DNA of 64,000 nt from Streptomonospora mangrovi (GCF_027604915.1 NZ_JAJAQC010000036.1:16204-80203); one strand, 5' to 3'; counted from the stretch's first letter, positions 26,416 through 39,030 are shown. Program-made: numbers and translations. Notes: generated by a model from the letters alone, not told the origin.

Positions 26416-28203
26416 TCAGGCCGCCAGGTGGCGGCGGACGCGGCGGGCGATTCCGGCGGCGTCCAGGCCGGCCTCGGCCAGCAGGCGGTCGCGGGAGGCG
26501 TGCGCCAGGAAGCGCGGCGGCAGCGCCTGGGTGAGCACCCGGGGCGGGCGCGGGCGGTTCGCCAGCGCCTGGGCCAGCCGGCCGCCCAGCGCGCCGGTGG
26601 TGCAGGTGTCCTCGACCGCGACCACCAGGTCGCGGCCCTCGGCCAGCGCGCACAGCCCCGCCGGCAGCGGCGCGCACCAGCGCGGATCGACCACGTCGGT
26701 GGGCACGCCGCCGGCGGCGAGGTCGGCCGCCGCCTCCAGGCAGGGCTGGGCCATCGGCCCCACCGCCACCAGCAGTACCCGGGCGCTCGGGTCCTCGCGC
26801 AAGACGTCGCAGCCGCCCGCCCGGCGCACCGTCGGGATGTCGGGGCCCGCCGCCGCCTTGGGGTAGCGCAGCGCGGTGGGGCCGTCGGCGGTGCCGACCG
26901 CCTCGCGCAGGAGTTCGCGCAGCCGGGCGCAGTCGCGCGGGGCGGCCAGCGCCAGCCCCGGCACCACCGGCAGCAGCGAGGCGTCCCACATGCCGTGGTG
27001 GCTGGCGCCGTCGGGGCCGGTGATCCCGGCGCGGTCGAGCACGAAGGTCACCGGCAGCCGGTGCAGCGCGACGTCGGTCAGCACCTGGTCCACGGCCCGG
27101 CCCAAAAACGCGGCGTAGACGGCCACCACCGGGTGCAGCCCGCCCAGCGCCAGCCCGGCGGCCGAGGTGACCGCGTGCTGCTCGGCGATCCCGACGTCGT
27201 AGACCCGGTCGGGGAAGCGCTCGGCGAACGGCCCCAGGCCGGCGGGCAGCCGCATGGCGCCGGTCACGCACACCAGGTCGGGGCGCTCGGCGCCCAGCGC
27301 GGTGACCTCCTCGCCGAAGACCGAGGTCCAGGTGGGGCCGCCGGGGCGCACCGGGCGCCCGGTGCCGGGGTCGATCACGCCCACGGCGTGCATGTGGTCG
27401 CTGTCGTCGGCCTCGGCCGGGGCGTACCCCCGGCCCTTGCGGGTCAGGCAGTGCACCACCACCGGGCGGCCCAGCGCGTCGGCGGCGCGCAGGGCGTCCT
27501 CGACGGCGGCGGTGTCGTGGCCGTCGACCGGGCCGAGGTAGGCCAGCCCGAGGCCCTCGAAGACCGTGGTAGCGCCCGACCCGCCGCGCAGCGCGGCCAG
27601 GTGGCGGGCGATTCCGCCGACCGTGGGCGAGTAGGAGCGGCCGTTGTCGTTGAGCACCACCACGACCGGCCGGTGCGGCGCCGCGCCCAGGTTGTTCAGC
27701 GCCTCCCAGCTCATGCCGCCGGTCAGCGCGCCGTCGCCGACCACGGCCACCACGCGCCGCCCGGCCGGCCCGCGCAGCGCGGCGGCCTTGGCCAGGCCGT
27801 CGGCGTAGGACAGCGCGGTGGAGGCGTGGGAGTTCTCGATGAGGTCGTGGCGCGACTCCGCCCGCGAGGGGTAGCCGGAGAGGCCGCCCTCCTGGCGCAG
27901 CGTGGCGAACGCCTCGGCGCGCCCGGTGAGGATCTTGTGGACGTAGGTCTGGTGGCCGGTGTCGAAGACCAGGGCGTCGCGCGCGGAGTCGAACACCCGG
28001 TGCAGCGCGATGGTCAGCTCGACCGCGCCCAGGTTGGGGCCCAGGTGCCCGCCGGTGCGCGCGACCGTCTCGACCAGGAACCGGCGGATCTGGTCGGCGA
28101 GGTCGGGCAGCGCCTCGGCGGGCAGCCGGCGCAGGTCCTCGGGGCCGGTGATGGCCGCCAGGGCGGCGGTGTGCGCGCCAGTGGCGGAGGTGGCGGGGCT
28201 CAT
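26416..28203 (-). CDS. dxs: 1-deoxy-D-xylulose-5-phosphate synthase
   Basis: 595 residues. DXS condenses pyruvate with glyceraldehyde 3-phosphate in the first step of the MEP isoprenoid pathway. Thiamine diphosphate-binding [29 protein letters not shown], the [13 protein letters not shown] entry, the [15 protein letters not shown] glutamate region and [18 protein letters not shown] are all present. The N terminus lacks part of the stretch present in 630-residue housekeeping DXS proteins. The ATG overlaps the ispH stop by four bases (ATGA), so the two are coupled. It is the last gene of the encapsulin operon. A second, housekeeping dxs may exist elsewhere; the window cannot show this. Confidence 0.95.
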   Translation of the reverse strand: MSPATSATGAHTAALAAITGPEDLRRLPAEALPDLADQIRRFLVETVARTGGHLGPNLGAVELTIALHRVFDSARDALVFDTGHQTYVHKILTGRAEAFATLRQEGGLSGYPSRAESRHDLIENSHASTALSYADGLAKAAALRGPAGRRVVAVVGDGALTGGMSWEALNNLGAAPHRPVVVVLNDNGRSYSPTVGGIARHLAALRGGSGATTVFEGLGLAYLGPVDGHDTAAVEDALRAADALGRPVVVHCLTRKGRGYAPAEADDSDHMHAVGVIDPGTGRPVRPGGPTWTSVFGEEVTALGAERPDLVCVTGAMRLPAGLGPFAERFPDRVYDVGIAEQHAVTSAAGLALGGLHPVVAVYAAFLGRAVDQVLTDVALHRLPVTFVLDRAGITGPDGASHHGMWDASLLPVVPGLALAAPRDCARLRELLREAVGTADGPTALRYPKAAAGPDIPTVRRAGGCDVLREDPSARVLLVAVGPMAQPCLEAAADLAAGGVPTDVVDPRWCAPLPAGLCALAEGRDLVVAVEDTCTTGALGGRLAQALANRPRPPRVLTQALPPRFLAHASRDRLLAEAGLDAAGIARRVRRHLAA

Positions 28204-29531
28204 GGCCGCCTCACCGCCGAGGGCAGGGTGAACCGCACGGTCTCGCGGGTGGTCTCGCGTTCGCGCACGGCCACGCGGCCCAGCCCGCCCAGCGCGGTGA
28301 TCACGGCCTCGACCAGGCCGGGCGGTGCCGAGGCGCCGGCGGTCAGGCCGACCGTGGCGGCGCCGGCCAGCCAGTCGGCGCGGATGTCGCCGGTGTCGTC
28401 CACCAGGTGGGCCGGGGTGCCGCCGCGCCGGGCGAGTTCGACCAGGCGCTGGGAGTTGGAGGAGTTGTGCGAGCCCACCACCAGCACGAGGTCGGCGTCC
28501 TCGGCGATCGAGCGCAAGGCGTCCTGGCGGTTGGTGGTGGCGTAGCAGATATCGGCGGAGGCGGGACCGCGCAGGTCGGGGAAGCGGGCGCGCAGCGCAT
28601 CGACCACCTCGGCGGTCTCGTCCACGGCCAGCGTGGTCTGGGTCAGGTAGGACACCCGGCGGGGGTCGGGGACCTCCAGGGCGGCGGCGTCGGCGGGGGT
28701 CTCGACCAGGACGGTGCGCTCGGGCGCCTCGCCGAGGGTGCCCTCGACCTCCTCGTGCCCGGCGTGGCCGATCAGCACCACGGTGTCGCCGCGGTCGGCG
28801 TAGCGGCGGGCCTCGGTGTGGACCTTGGTGACCAGCGGGCAGGTGGCGTCGACCACCCGAAGGTCGCGGTCGGCGGCCTCGGCGCGCACGGCCGGCGAGA
28901 CGCCGTGGGCGGAGAACACCACGGTGGCGCCCTCGGGCACGGCCGAGAGTTCGTCCACGAACACCGCGCCCCGGGACTCCAGGTCGGCGACCACGTGGGT
29001 GTTGTGCACGATCTGCTTGCGCACGTAGACCGGGCTGCCGCGCTGGGCCAGCGCCCGCTCCACGATCTCCACGGCGCGCTCGACCCCGGCGCAGAAGGAG
29101 CGCGGTGCGGCGAGCAGGACAGTGCGGGTGGGGCCGGCCGCCGCCCGCCAGGCTGCGAAGGCGGCGCGCGCGGCGTCGGCGGGGTCGGGCCCGCCGGCGG
29201 CCAGGGGGCCGGGCACCAGGCCGATGCCGGCGGGCGGGGCGGTGCAGGTGAGCACGGCCGCGGCGGCGCCGTCGGGCGCGGCGGCGGGTGCGGCGCCGGG
29301 CGGGCCGAGGGCGCCGGGCGCGGCCACCGGCAGCGGGCCGCGCACCACGGCCGCGCCGCGCCGGCGCAGCTCGCCGGCCACCAGGTCGGCGGCCGGGCAC
29401 GGGATCTCGGCGGGGGCGGCGCCGTCGGTCCGCACGAGGCGGTCGGCGACGAGCACGGCGCCGGCGGGCACGTGCCCGGGGTCGCCCGCCGCCAGCACAT
29501 GTACGGTGCCGTTCGGGGATGTGTCGGTCAT
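28200..29531 (-). CDS. ispH: HMBPP reductase (IspH) with N-terminal extension
   Basis: 443 residues. The catalytic part starts near residue 136 and makes IPP and DMAPP from HMBPP with an iron-sulphur cluster; cysteines are C147 ([13 protein letters not shown]), C231 ([11 protein letters not shown]) and C329 ([10 protein letters not shown]). Active-site residues are in [23 protein letters not shown] (glutamate of the family HPEVEGT motif) and [10 protein letters not shown]. The first 135 residues are an Ala/Pro/Gly-rich region with [18 protein letters not shown]; it has no known domain, and family enzymes are normally about 310 residues. Start ATG 29531, ribosome-binding AGGAGGC. Its position in an encapsulin operon is notable. 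Confidence 0.93.
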   Translation of the reverse strand: MTDTSPNGTVHVLAAGDPGHVPAGAVLVADRLVRTDGAAPAEIPCPAADLVAGELRRRGAAVVRGPLPVAAPGALGPPGAAPAAAPDGAAAAVLTCTAPPAGIGLVPGPLAAGGPDPADAARAAFAAWRAAAGPTRTVLLAAPRSFCAGVERAVEIVERALAQRGSPVYVRKQIVHNTHVVADLESRGAVFVDELSAVPEGATVVFSAHGVSPAVRAEAADRDLRVVDATCPLVTKVHTEARRYADRGDTVVLIGHAGHEEVEGTLGEAPERTVLVETPADAAALEVPDPRRVSYLTQTTLAVDETAEVVDALRARFPDLRGPASADICYATTNRQDALRSIAEDADLVLVVGSHNSSNSQRLVELARRGGTPAHLVDDTGDIRADWLAGAATVGLTAGASAPPGLVEAVITALGGLGRVAVRERETTRETVRFTLPSAVRRP

Positions 29532-29570
29532 GGGCGGTATGCCTCCTCGGCTGGGCCGGTGGCCCGGTGG

Positions 29571-30611
29571 TCAGTGGTCGCGTCGGGTGGCCAGCCGCGC
29601 CAGCAGGGCGAGTTCGGCGGCGGCCCGGCGGTCGGGGGCCGCCGAGCGCAGGCGGGCCAGCGCGGTCTCCAGCAGCGCGGCGGTCTCGCGCTCGCTCCAG
29701 GCCCGCCCGCCGGCCAGGTCCACGAGTTCGGCGGCGCGGACGAGTTCGGCGCCGTCCAGCGGGCGGTCGGCGGCCAGCAGTTCGGCGAGTTCGGCGGCAT
29801 GGGGGGTGCCGCCGGACAGCGCGGCGACCACCGGCAGCGACTTCTTGCGGTTGCGCAGGTCGGAGTGGACGGGTTTGCCGGTGACAGCGGGGTCGCCCCA
29901 GATGCCGAGGAGGTCGTCGGCGATCTGGAAGGCGAGCCCCAGCAGCTCACCGAAGCGGCGGAGGTCGGCGCGCTGCTCGGCGCCGCCCCCGCCGAAGACG
30001 GCGCCCAGTTCGCAGGCGCTGCCCAGCAGGGCGCCGGTCTTGGCCTCGGCCATGGCGCGGCACTCGGTCAGCACGACGTCGCCGCGCCGCTCGAAGGCCA
30101 TGTCGCGGCTCTGGCCGTCGATGAGGCGCTGCACAGTGGCGGTGAGGCCGCGCACGGTGTCGTCGGCGGCGGGGTGGCCGCTGGCGGCGAGCACGTCGAA
30201 GGCCAGCGCCAGCAGGGAGTCGCCGGCCAGGATGGCCCCGCCCACCCCGAACACGCTCCAGGCGGTGGGGCGGTGGCGGCGGGTGGTGTCGCCGTCCATC
30301 ACGTCGTCGTGCAGCAGGGAGAAGTTGTGCACCAGCTCCACCGCCACGGCCGCCGGGACGGCCGCCTCCCAGGTGCCGCCGACCGCGTCGGCGGCGAGCA
30401 GGGCCAGCGCGGGGCGGAACAGCTTGCCGCCCCCACCGCCCGCCGGATTGCCGTCCTGGTCGCGCCAGCCGAAGTGGTACTCGGCGATCGCGCGCGGCGC
30501 GGGGGGCAGCGTCTCCACGGCCGCCCGCACAGCCGGCCCCGCGATGTCGCGGGCGCGGGCCAGGACCTCCGCCGCCGGACGTGCTCCCGTGGTGTCCTCG
30601 ACTGTCGCCAT
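29571..30611 (-). CDS. Polyprenyl diphosphate synthase, probable encapsulin cargo
   Basis: 346 residues of the trans-isoprenyl diphosphate synthase family, which extends DMAPP with IPP to GPP, FPP or GGPP. The first aspartate-rich motif is DDVMD (102-106); the second is DDLLGIWGD (from 232); [10 protein letters not shown] and GDSLLALAF are also typical. Annotated relatives beside family 2B encapsulins are called encapsulin cargo polyprenyl transferases; about 30 residues of Ala/Thr-rich leader precede the fold and could carry the targeting segment. ATG at 30611 is favoured for GGGG six bases upstream; ATG 30623 and GTG 30644 are possible. Product length cannot be fixed by eye. Confidence 0.9.
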   Translation of the reverse strand: MATVEDTTGARPAAEVLARARDIAGPAVRAAVETLPPAPRAIAEYHFGWRDQDGNPAGGGGGKLFRPALALLAADAVGGTWEAAVPAAVAVELVHNFSLLHDDVMDGDTTRRHRPTAWSVFGVGGAILAGDSLLALAFDVLAASGHPAADDTVRGLTATVQRLIDGQSRDMAFERRGDVVLTECRAMAEAKTGALLGSACELGAVFGGGGAEQRADLRRFGELLGLAFQIADDLLGIWGDPAVTGKPVHSDLRNRKKSLPVVAALSGGTPHAAELAELLAADRPLDGAELVRAAELVDLAGGRAWSERETAALLETALARLRSAAPDRRAAAELALLARLATRRDH

Positions 30612-30647
30612 GCGGCGCCCCATCCCTTCGGTTGGAAACGGCACGTC

Positions 30648-32039
<1,392 letters not shown>

Positions 32040-32146
32040 GGTGTGCACCACCCATCGTGTGAGGTGTCGGTTTGCGGGGGTCGGGCCGGCGCGGCGGGGG
32101 CCCCCGGGGGGGCCGGAGGCGCCGGCGGGGGCGCCGCCCCGACCGT

Positions 32147-32180
32147 GCCCGGCCGCCGCGGGGGGAGGCGGCGGCCGGGC
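32147..32180 (-). terminator. Strong hairpin between the two shell genes
   Basis: Perfect 13-bp arms (32147-32159 and 32168-32180) with an eight-base loop, in the 161-bp spacer between the shell genes. It might attenuate read-through and set a higher level of shell B than of shell A and the downstream genes. No U tract. Confidence 0.45.
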
Positions 32181-32200
32181 GCCGGCCGGGGGGCCGGGGG

Positions 32201-33601
<1,401 letters not shown>

Positions 33602-34384
33602 GGTGTGTTCCACCCATTCCTTTTTGCTGCGGGTTGGTGCTGTGGCGGTCGTGTTCCGATCGGTGTTCGGCCCCCACCGGAGGGTTCAGGGTGCACGGGC
33701 GACCGATTCCACCCGGATTGCGGAACCAGACGCATTCTGACCCAGTCCGCTATCTATTTCCGTTTTCTCCACCCGGCCGAACGGACCCCCGAAAAGGCGG
33801 CGCCTTTCCCGGGAGACCCGCGAGAGGCCGCGTGTTCACCTGCGTCACGTGCACGCCTGGTCGGCCCCCACGTACCCGTGGATCACTCCCGCATGCCGCG
33901 CGGCCACCGACTTTCCCGGCGCACACGCATCCACTTTCCATAGGACCCCAATTCGGACCGGAAGCAACGGCACGCGGGAAAATCGGGAAAAGAATCGCCA
34001 ACCTGCGCGGAAGCGGTTTCGGACCCGGTTGCGGACCGTCTTCAATGCCGCACCCGGAAACACGGGGAATCGCGCGGAATGCGGCGCCCGGGCCTCGTTA
34101 AGGTCATGCGGAATGCGCCGTAAAAGCACAGCGGAAATCGGCGACCCCGCTATTCGCGGATCCCTTGATAAACGTCTAAAAACGGTAAAACAGACAAGAG
34201 AGGCGGCGGGAACACCCGGGGGCACCCGGGGCCGCCGGCGCCGGGAAGCGGCGCGGCGGGACGCACCGGCGCGAAAGCCTCGCGCCGGCACCGGTCCGAC
34301 CCCGGCCCCGGCCGCGCACGGCGGCGGGCGGCGGCGAGGCGCCCCGCCCCGCCGCCGCCCGCCGCTGCCCGGACCGGCGCCCGG
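33602..34384. other. 783-bp AT-richer leader region of the encapsulin operon
   Basis: No convincing gene on either strand. GC content drops sharply at about 33950-34200 compared with neighbours (for example the CTAAAAACGGTAAAACAGAC stretch near 34173-34194). On the minus strand TTGTCT-N17-CGTTTA near 34172-34200 is a weak promoter candidate. Open frames here are short and Arg/Ser-rich. It probably holds the operon promoter, a long 5' leader and the transketolase terminator region. Confidence 0.45.
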
Positions 34385-36250
34385 TCAGCCCCCGGCGGCC
34401 ACCGGCGCGGTCTCCGCCTGGCGCAGGATCCCCCGCACGGCCGCCTCGACGGCGCCGGCGTCGATGCCCGCCTCGCGCCGCTGCTCTTCGGGCGTTGCCG
34501 AGGCCGGCATGCCCGACACCGCCAGCTTCATCGTGCGCGGCATGGTGCGGGTGTCGGCGAACACGTCGAGGACGGCGTCGCCGAGCCCGCCTTCGGGCCA
34601 GTGGTCCTCCACGGTGACCACGCACCCGGTCTCGCGCGCGGCGGCGCGCAGCGTGGCCGCGTCCACGGGCTTGATCGAGTAGGCGTCGATCACCCGCACC
34701 GCGATGCCGTCGGCGGCCAGCGCGTCGGCGGCGGCCAGCGCCTCGTGCACGGTGGCCCCGGCCGCGACCACGGTGGCCCGGTCATCGGCGGAGGACCGCA
34801 GCACCTTGCTGCCGCCGATGTGGAACCCCTCGTCGGGGCCGTAGAGCACCGGGGTCTCGCCGCGCAGGGTGCGCAGGTAGCTCACCCCGCGGTGCTCGGC
34901 CATGCCCGCGGTCAGCCGGGCGGTGGAGTTGGCGTCGCAGGGGTGCAGCACGACGCTGTTGTGCACCGCGCGCAGCGACGCGATGTCCTCCAGGCCCATC
35001 TGCGAGGGGCCGTCCTCGCCGATGGAGACCCCCGCGTGGGAGCCCACCAGGTTGATGTCGGCCCCGCTGACGGCGGCCATGCGCACGAAGTCGTAGGCGC
35101 GCGAGAAGAACGCCGCGAACGTGGCCGCATAAGGCGTGTAGCCGCGCACCTGGAGGCCCACGGCGGTGGCCACGAGCTGCTGCTCGGCGATGTACAGCTC
35201 CACGAACCGGTCGGGGTGGGCGTCGGCGAACGCCTTGGTGCGGGTGGAGTCGGCCACCTCGCCGTCGAGCACGACCACGTCGGGGCGGCCGTCGCCCAGC
35301 GCGGCCACCGCCTTGCCGAAGGCGTCGCGGGTGGCGACCTCCTCGCCCGGCTGGTAGACGGGCAGGTCCACCTGGGTGCCGCCGGGGCGCTGGGAGGCCC
35401 CGCCGCTGGTGGGCCGGGCCACCTCGATGCGCAGGTCGCGGCGGCCGCCCAACTCGGCGATCGCCTCCTCTGCGTCGGGCACCGGCTTGCCGTGGGCGCC
35501 CTCCTTGTCGGCGACACCGCTGACACCCTGGCCCTTGACGGTGCGGGCGATGACGGCGGTGGGGCGGTCGGTGGTCTCGCGCGCCTCACGGTAGGCGGCG
35601 CTGATCGCCTCGGGGTCGTGGCCGTCGACCTCGACCGTGTGCCAGCCGAAGGCGGCGACCCGGCGGCGGTAGGCGTCCAGGTCCCAGCCGTGGCGGGTGG
35701 GGCCGCGCTGGCCCAGCCGGTTGATGTCGAGGATGGCGGTGAGATTGGCCAGCCGCTCCTGGCCGGCGTACTCCAGCGCCTCCCACACCGAGCCCTCGGC
35801 CAGCTCGCTGTCGCCGCACAGCACCCACACGCGGTAGGGCAGCCGGTCGAACCGGGCGCCGGCCAGGGCGATCCCGGCGCCCACGGGCAGTCCCTGGCCC
35901 AGCGAGCCGGTGGCCACGTCGACCCAGGGCAGGCGCGGCGTGGGGTGGCCCTCCAGCGGGCTGCCGAGCTTGCGGTAGCGCAGCAGCTCGTCGTCGGTGA
36001 TGGCCCCGCACGCCTTGTACAGCGCATACAGCAGCGGCGAGGCGTGGCCCTTGGAGAAGATCAGGTGGTCGTTGCCGGAGTGGTCGGGGGCGTCGAAGTC
36101 GTAGCGCAGGTGGTCGGCGGCGAGCACCGCGATCAGGTCCGCCGCCGACATGGACGAGGTCGGGTGTCCCGAGCCCGCGGCGTCGGCGGCGCGCACGGCG
36201 TCGACGCGCAGTTGCTGTGCCAGTTCCGTGAGCCGGTGCCGGTCGGTCAT
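34385..36250 (-). CDS. tkt: Transketolase (single-chain, 621 residues)
   Basis: 621 residues. Transketolase moves two-carbon units between ketose and aldose phosphates with thiamine diphosphate. Visible are GSGHPTSSMSAADLIAVL, the LCGDSELAEGSVWEALEYA TPP region, GSHAGVSIGEDGPSQMGLEDIA, and VEDHWPEGGLGDAV near the C terminus. Its length and the H-x-A-GVSIGEDGPSQMGLED form resemble the animal-type short transketolases rather than the 660-700-residue bacterial enzyme. ATG at 36250. It is on the same strand 783 bp upstream of the encapsulin operon; glyceraldehyde 3-phosphate, one of its products, is a DXS substrate, so a metabolic link is possible but not shown. Confidence 0.92.
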   Translation of the reverse strand: MTDRHRLTELAQQLRVDAVRAADAAGSGHPTSSMSAADLIAVLAADHLRYDFDAPDHSGNDHLIFSKGHASPLLYALYKACGAITDDELLRYRKLGSPLEGHPTPRLPWVDVATGSLGQGLPVGAGIALAGARFDRLPYRVWVLCGDSELAEGSVWEALEYAGQERLANLTAILDINRLGQRGPTRHGWDLDAYRRRVAAFGWHTVEVDGHDPEAISAAYREARETTDRPTAVIARTVKGQGVSGVADKEGAHGKPVPDAEEAIAELGGRRDLRIEVARPTSGGASQRPGGTQVDLPVYQPGEEVATRDAFGKAVAALGDGRPDVVVLDGEVADSTRTKAFADAHPDRFVELYIAEQQLVATAVGLQVRGYTPYAATFAAFFSRAYDFVRMAAVSGADINLVGSHAGVSIGEDGPSQMGLEDIASLRAVHNSVVLHPCDANSTARLTAGMAEHRGVSYLRTLRGETPVLYGPDEGFHIGGSKVLRSSADDRATVVAAGATVHEALAAADALAADGIAVRVIDAYSIKPVDAATLRAAARETGCVVTVEDHWPEGGLGDAVLDVFADTRTMPRTMKLAVSGMPASATPEEQRREAGIDAGAVEAAVRGILRQAETAPVAAGG

Positions 36251-36306
36251 CGGCGTCCTCCTCTCGTGTGGCGAATGCGCCGTGGGTCGGCGAACTCGCC
36301 GTGCGC

Positions 36307-37494
36307 CTACCCGCCGGCCGGGCGGGCATGCGCGGGAGGGGGCTGCGGTGCGGCCGACAGGACCAGGCCGTCGAGGGTGGCGGTGGCGAGGTGGTCGACC
36401 ACGTCGGTGAGGCGGCCGCGCGCGGCGAAGGCGGCGCGCTGGCGGGCGGCGCCGCCGCCGGGGCCGCCGAGGGCGCCCAGCACCTCCTCGGCCAGGGCGA
36501 GGTCGCCGGTGTCGGCGAGGTAGGGCCGCAGCCGCTCCAGGGCGCGTTCGGCCACGTCGCGGGCGGGCCGGGCGGCGCCGGCGGCCAGCGGGTCGGCGCA
36601 GCGGCCGGCGAAGCCCTCGCGGGCGGCGTGCCACAGGTCGGCGCGCAGGGTGGTGTGCTCGCGGGCGAGCGGGGGGCGGTCGGCGGCGATGTCGTCGAGG
36701 GCGGCGCGCACCAGGGCGCGCACCAGCACCGCGATCAGCGCGGTCTCCTCGGCGGTCTGCGGGATGTCGCAGATGCGGACCTCGACGGTGGGGTGGTGGG
36801 CCGAGCGGCGGATGTCCCAGTAGAGCATGCCGGGGTCCAGGGCGGCGCCGGTGTGCAGCAGCTCGGTGACGCAGGCGTCGTAGTGGGCGGCCGAGGCCAG
36901 GTGCGGCGGCGGGCCGGCCGAGGGCCAGTTCGACCAGCGCTGGTGGCGCCAGCTCGCGTACCCGGTGTCGGTGCCCTCGCAGTAGGGGGAGTTGGCGCTG
37001 AGGGCGAGCAGGAACGGCAGCCAGGGGCGGAGGTGGTTGATGACGCGGGTGGCGGTCTCGGGGTCGGGGACGGCGACGTGGACGTGGCAGCCGCAACTGC
37101 TGGCGGCCAGGTTGGCCAGGCCGCCGAAGTGCTCGGCGATGCGCGTGTAGCGGGGCGCGGGGTTGAGAGGCGGGGCCTGGCGCTCGGCCAGGACGGGGGC
37201 GCCCGCCGCGAGGAGGCGCAGGCCGCGCCGGGACGCCGCGGCGCCGAGGCGGCGGCGCGCGGCGCGCAGTTCGGTGAGGAGTTCGCCGCCGGTGGTGCAG
37301 ACGGGGCCGGCGGCCTCGACCTGGCAGCGGGCGAACTCGCCGACCAGTTCGGCCGGGCCGTCGCCGGCCTCGGCGATGACCTCCTGGCCCTCGTGGGCGA
37401 GGAGGCCGTCGCGGCCGACGAGCAGGAACTCCTCCTCGACACCCATGGTGGGGGCCTCCGTCGCCGGAGGGCCGCCCTGTGGTGCCCGTGCCAT
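36307..37494 (-). CDS. Carboxylate-amine ligase, glutamate-cysteine ligase 2 family (YbdK type)
   Basis: 395 residues. The family joins a carboxylate to an amine with ATP, often glutamate to cysteine or a related amine. The opening MGVEEEFLLV and later EGTDTGYASWR, HVHVAVPDPE and VEVRICDIPQTAEETAL motifs match the glutamate-cysteine ligase type 2 family. Two ATGs are possible: 37494 as given, or 37446, which has GGAGG seven bases upstream and begins right at the family core. It lies 56 bp upstream of tkt and is likely its operon partner. The substrate is unknown. Confidence 0.88.
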   Translation of the reverse strand: MARAPQGGPPATEAPTMGVEEEFLLVGRDGLLAHEGQEVIAEAGDGPAELVGEFARCQVEAAGPVCTTGGELLTELRAARRRLGAAASRRGLRLLAAGAPVLAERQAPPLNPAPRYTRIAEHFGGLANLAASSCGCHVHVAVPDPETATRVINHLRPWLPFLLALSANSPYCEGTDTGYASWRHQRWSNWPSAGPPPHLASAAHYDACVTELLHTGAALDPGMLYWDIRRSAHHPTVEVRICDIPQTAEETALIAVLVRALVRAALDDIAADRPPLAREHTTLRADLWHAAREGFAGRCADPLAAGAARPARDVAERALERLRPYLADTGDLALAEEVLGALGGPGGGAARQRAAFAARGRLTDVVDHLATATLDGLVLSAAPQPPPAHARPAGG

Positions 37495-37800
37495 GGATCA
37501 CCGCCGTTTCCGCTGGAGTGGGGTGGTTGCCTGGACCGCCGGCCGGGCGGATGAGCGGGGTGGAACGCCATCGCGGTCCCGGCCGGTCCGCCGCCCGCGG
37601 GGGCGGCGGACGTGCCGCCGCACCTGGGCGCGGCGTGCGGCTTGTGAGTGGGTTCGTGGTGATTCGAGCGGCTGTTCCAATGGGCTACCCCGCCCGGTGC
37701 GGGGGTTAACCGCCGCCCGGGCCCCGCCCCGCCCGGCGCATGGCGGCGGGCGCGCGGGGGTAGCGGGGCGGGTCGAAGACGCGCCGACGACACGCGAGGG

Positions 37801-38448
37801 GTGAGGGGCGTGCGGGTCTTTCGCGACCGGGCCGAGGCCGGGGAACTGCTGGCGGAGCGCGTTGCCGAGCTGGACCTGGCCGATCCCGTGGTGCTGGCGC
37901 TGCCGCGCGGCGGCGTGCCCGTGGGCTGGGCGGTCGCGGCGCGGCTGGGGGTGGGGCTGGACGTGCTGGTGGTGCGCAAGATCGCCACGCCGCGCAACCC
38001 CGAGACGGCGGTGGGCGCGGTCACCGCCGAAGGCGCGCCCGTGATCGACCCGGAGCTGTGCCGGATGGCCGGCGCCGACACGGTGGAGCTGGCGCGCACG
38101 GCCGCGGCCGAGCAGGACGAGGCGCGGCGCCGGGTGCGGGCCTACCGGGGCACCCGGCCGGCCCCGGAGGCGGCGGGGCGCGACGCGGTGGTGGTCGACG
38201 ACGGGCTGGCGACGGGCATGAGCGCGCGGGCGGCCCTGCTGGCGCTGCGGGAGCGCGGGCCGGCGTCGCTGACCCTGGCGGTGCCGGTGTGCTCGCCCGA
38301 CGCCGCGCGGGCGCTGGGCGACGTCTGCGACCGGGTGGTGTGCGTGCACAGCCCGCCGGACTTCCGCGCGGTGAGTATGTGGTACGCGTCGTTTCCGCAG
38401 GTGGAGGACGACGAGGTCCGGGCGTTCCTGGAGCGGGCGCCGGGCTAG
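37801..38448 (+). CDS. Phosphoribosyltransferase-family protein
   Basis: 215 residues, GTG start. Purine-type phosphoribosyltransferase fold: VLALPRGGVPVGWAVAARLG at residue 30, LDVLVVRKIATPRNPE, and the PRPP motif VVVDDGLATGMSARAAL at about 130-146. Such standalone actinomycete proteins, often annotated as phosphoribosyltransferases and sometimes fused to dienelactone hydrolases, have no firm substrate. It is separated by 272 bp from two small peptide genes on the same strand. An unusual feature of the family is VVRKIATP in the early loop. Function stays open. Confidence 0.88.
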   Translation: MRGVRVFRDRAEAGELLAERVAELDLADPVVLALPRGGVPVGWAVAARLGVGLDVLVVRKIATPRNPETAVGAVTAEGAPVIDPELCRMAGADTVELARTAAAEQDEARRRVRAYRGTRPAPEAAGRDAVVVDDGLATGMSARAALLALRERGPASLTLAVPVCSPDAARALGDVCDRVVCVHSPPDFRAVSMWYASFPQVEDDEVRAFLERAPG

Positions 38449-38720
38449 GGGTGGCCGCGCCGGGCGGCGACACGCCCGGAACCGGGAATTCCAGGTCGGC
38501 GCGACGGGAGCTCGCCCGGGGCGGGCGCAGGGGCCGCCGCCGAGGGTATCGCCGCAGGCCGGGCGGGGTCCGGCAGGGGATGCGCGGATGCGGCCGGCCG
38601 GGGGCGCGCGCCGCCGGGCGGCCACCGGTTGTCCACAGATCCGCCGCAACGGGTCGCGCAGCCACCAGGGACTGTGCCAGCATGTGTCCGTCCGATCACC
38701 CAAAGTGAAAGGTGTGGCAC

Positions 38721-38819
38721 ATGAGCGAGCTTCCCGGCGTCCTCGACCTCCTCCTGAGCGACGAGTCCATGTGGATCGAGGGCTGGCGCCTCGACCTCCT
38801 CGAGGGCGACCAGGGCTGA
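38721..38819 (+). CDS. Peptide gene 1 of a tandem pair (32 residues)
   Basis: ATG 38721 to TGA 38819, with AAAGG eight bases upstream. It starts SELPGVLDLLL; the C-terminal half is SDESMWIEGWRLDLLEGDQ then G. The second half is nearly identical to peptide 2, only Ile/Val differing, while the first half differs, a leader/core-like pattern. It is acidic, has two Trp, no Cys and no Thr. There is no recognised family. No recognised maturase is on the same strand; a PF04672-type methyltransferase faces it. It could also be a short regulator of ribosome function; a modified peptide precursor is my preferred reading. Confidence 0.6.
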   Translation: MSELPGVLDLLLSDESMWIEGWRLDLLEGDQG

Positions 38820-38839
38820 GCCCCCGCCGTCACGCGCGA

Positions 38840-38867
38840 CGGCCCTCCGGACCCTTCCGGAGGGTCG
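38840..38867 (+). terminator. Hairpin after peptide gene 1
   Basis: Twelve-base arms (38840-38851 and 38856-38867) with one G-U pair and a four-base loop. Its sequence matches the hairpin after peptide gene 2, showing that the whole gene-hairpin unit was duplicated. Confidence 0.65.
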
Positions 38868-38904
38868 CCCGCCGTCCGTCACCTGACCAGAAAGGCAGAA
38901 CTCG

Positions 38905-39009
38905 ATGTATGAGCTTCCCGGCGGCCTCCTCGGCGGCCTCCTGATGAGCGACGAGTCCATGTGGGTCGAGGGCTGGCGCCTCGACCTCCTGGAGGGCGAC
39001 CAGGGCTGA
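38905..39009 (+). CDS. Peptide gene 2 of a tandem pair (34 residues)
   Basis: ATG 38905 to TGA 39009, 184 bp after the start of peptide gene 1, with AAAGG nine bases upstream. It opens YELPGGLLGGLLM and ends in SDESMWVEGWRLDLLEGDQ plus Gly. The shared ELPG near the start and the shared 20-residue end show descent from a duplicated unit. Third-position changes in the conserved half (ctc/ctg in LLE) suggest selection for protein sequence, though there are few. The Gly-rich stretch GGLLGGLL may be a processing or flexible segment. Both genes are too short for normal gene callers. Confidence 0.62.
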   Translation: MYELPGGLLGGLLMSDESMWVEGWRLDLLEGDQG

Positions 39010-39030
39010 GCCCGCGTCCCCGCTCCGCGA

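Noticed and set aside
33845..34291. 148-residue minus-strand ORF in the leader region
   Set aside because: Arg-rich with no family or ribosome-binding site; lies in an AT-richer non-coding stretch.
38627..38640. TTGTCCACAG as a DnaA box / origin
   Set aside because: A single match to the actinomycete DnaA box; similar single words occur elsewhere in the window (near 18460 and 50178), without clustering or dnaA/dnaN genes.
38721..39009. Lasso peptide precursors
   Set aside because: The GWRLDLLE stretch could fit an eight-residue ring, but there is no Thr at the usual leader position, the tail would be only about four residues, and no lasso B/C-type genes are nearby.
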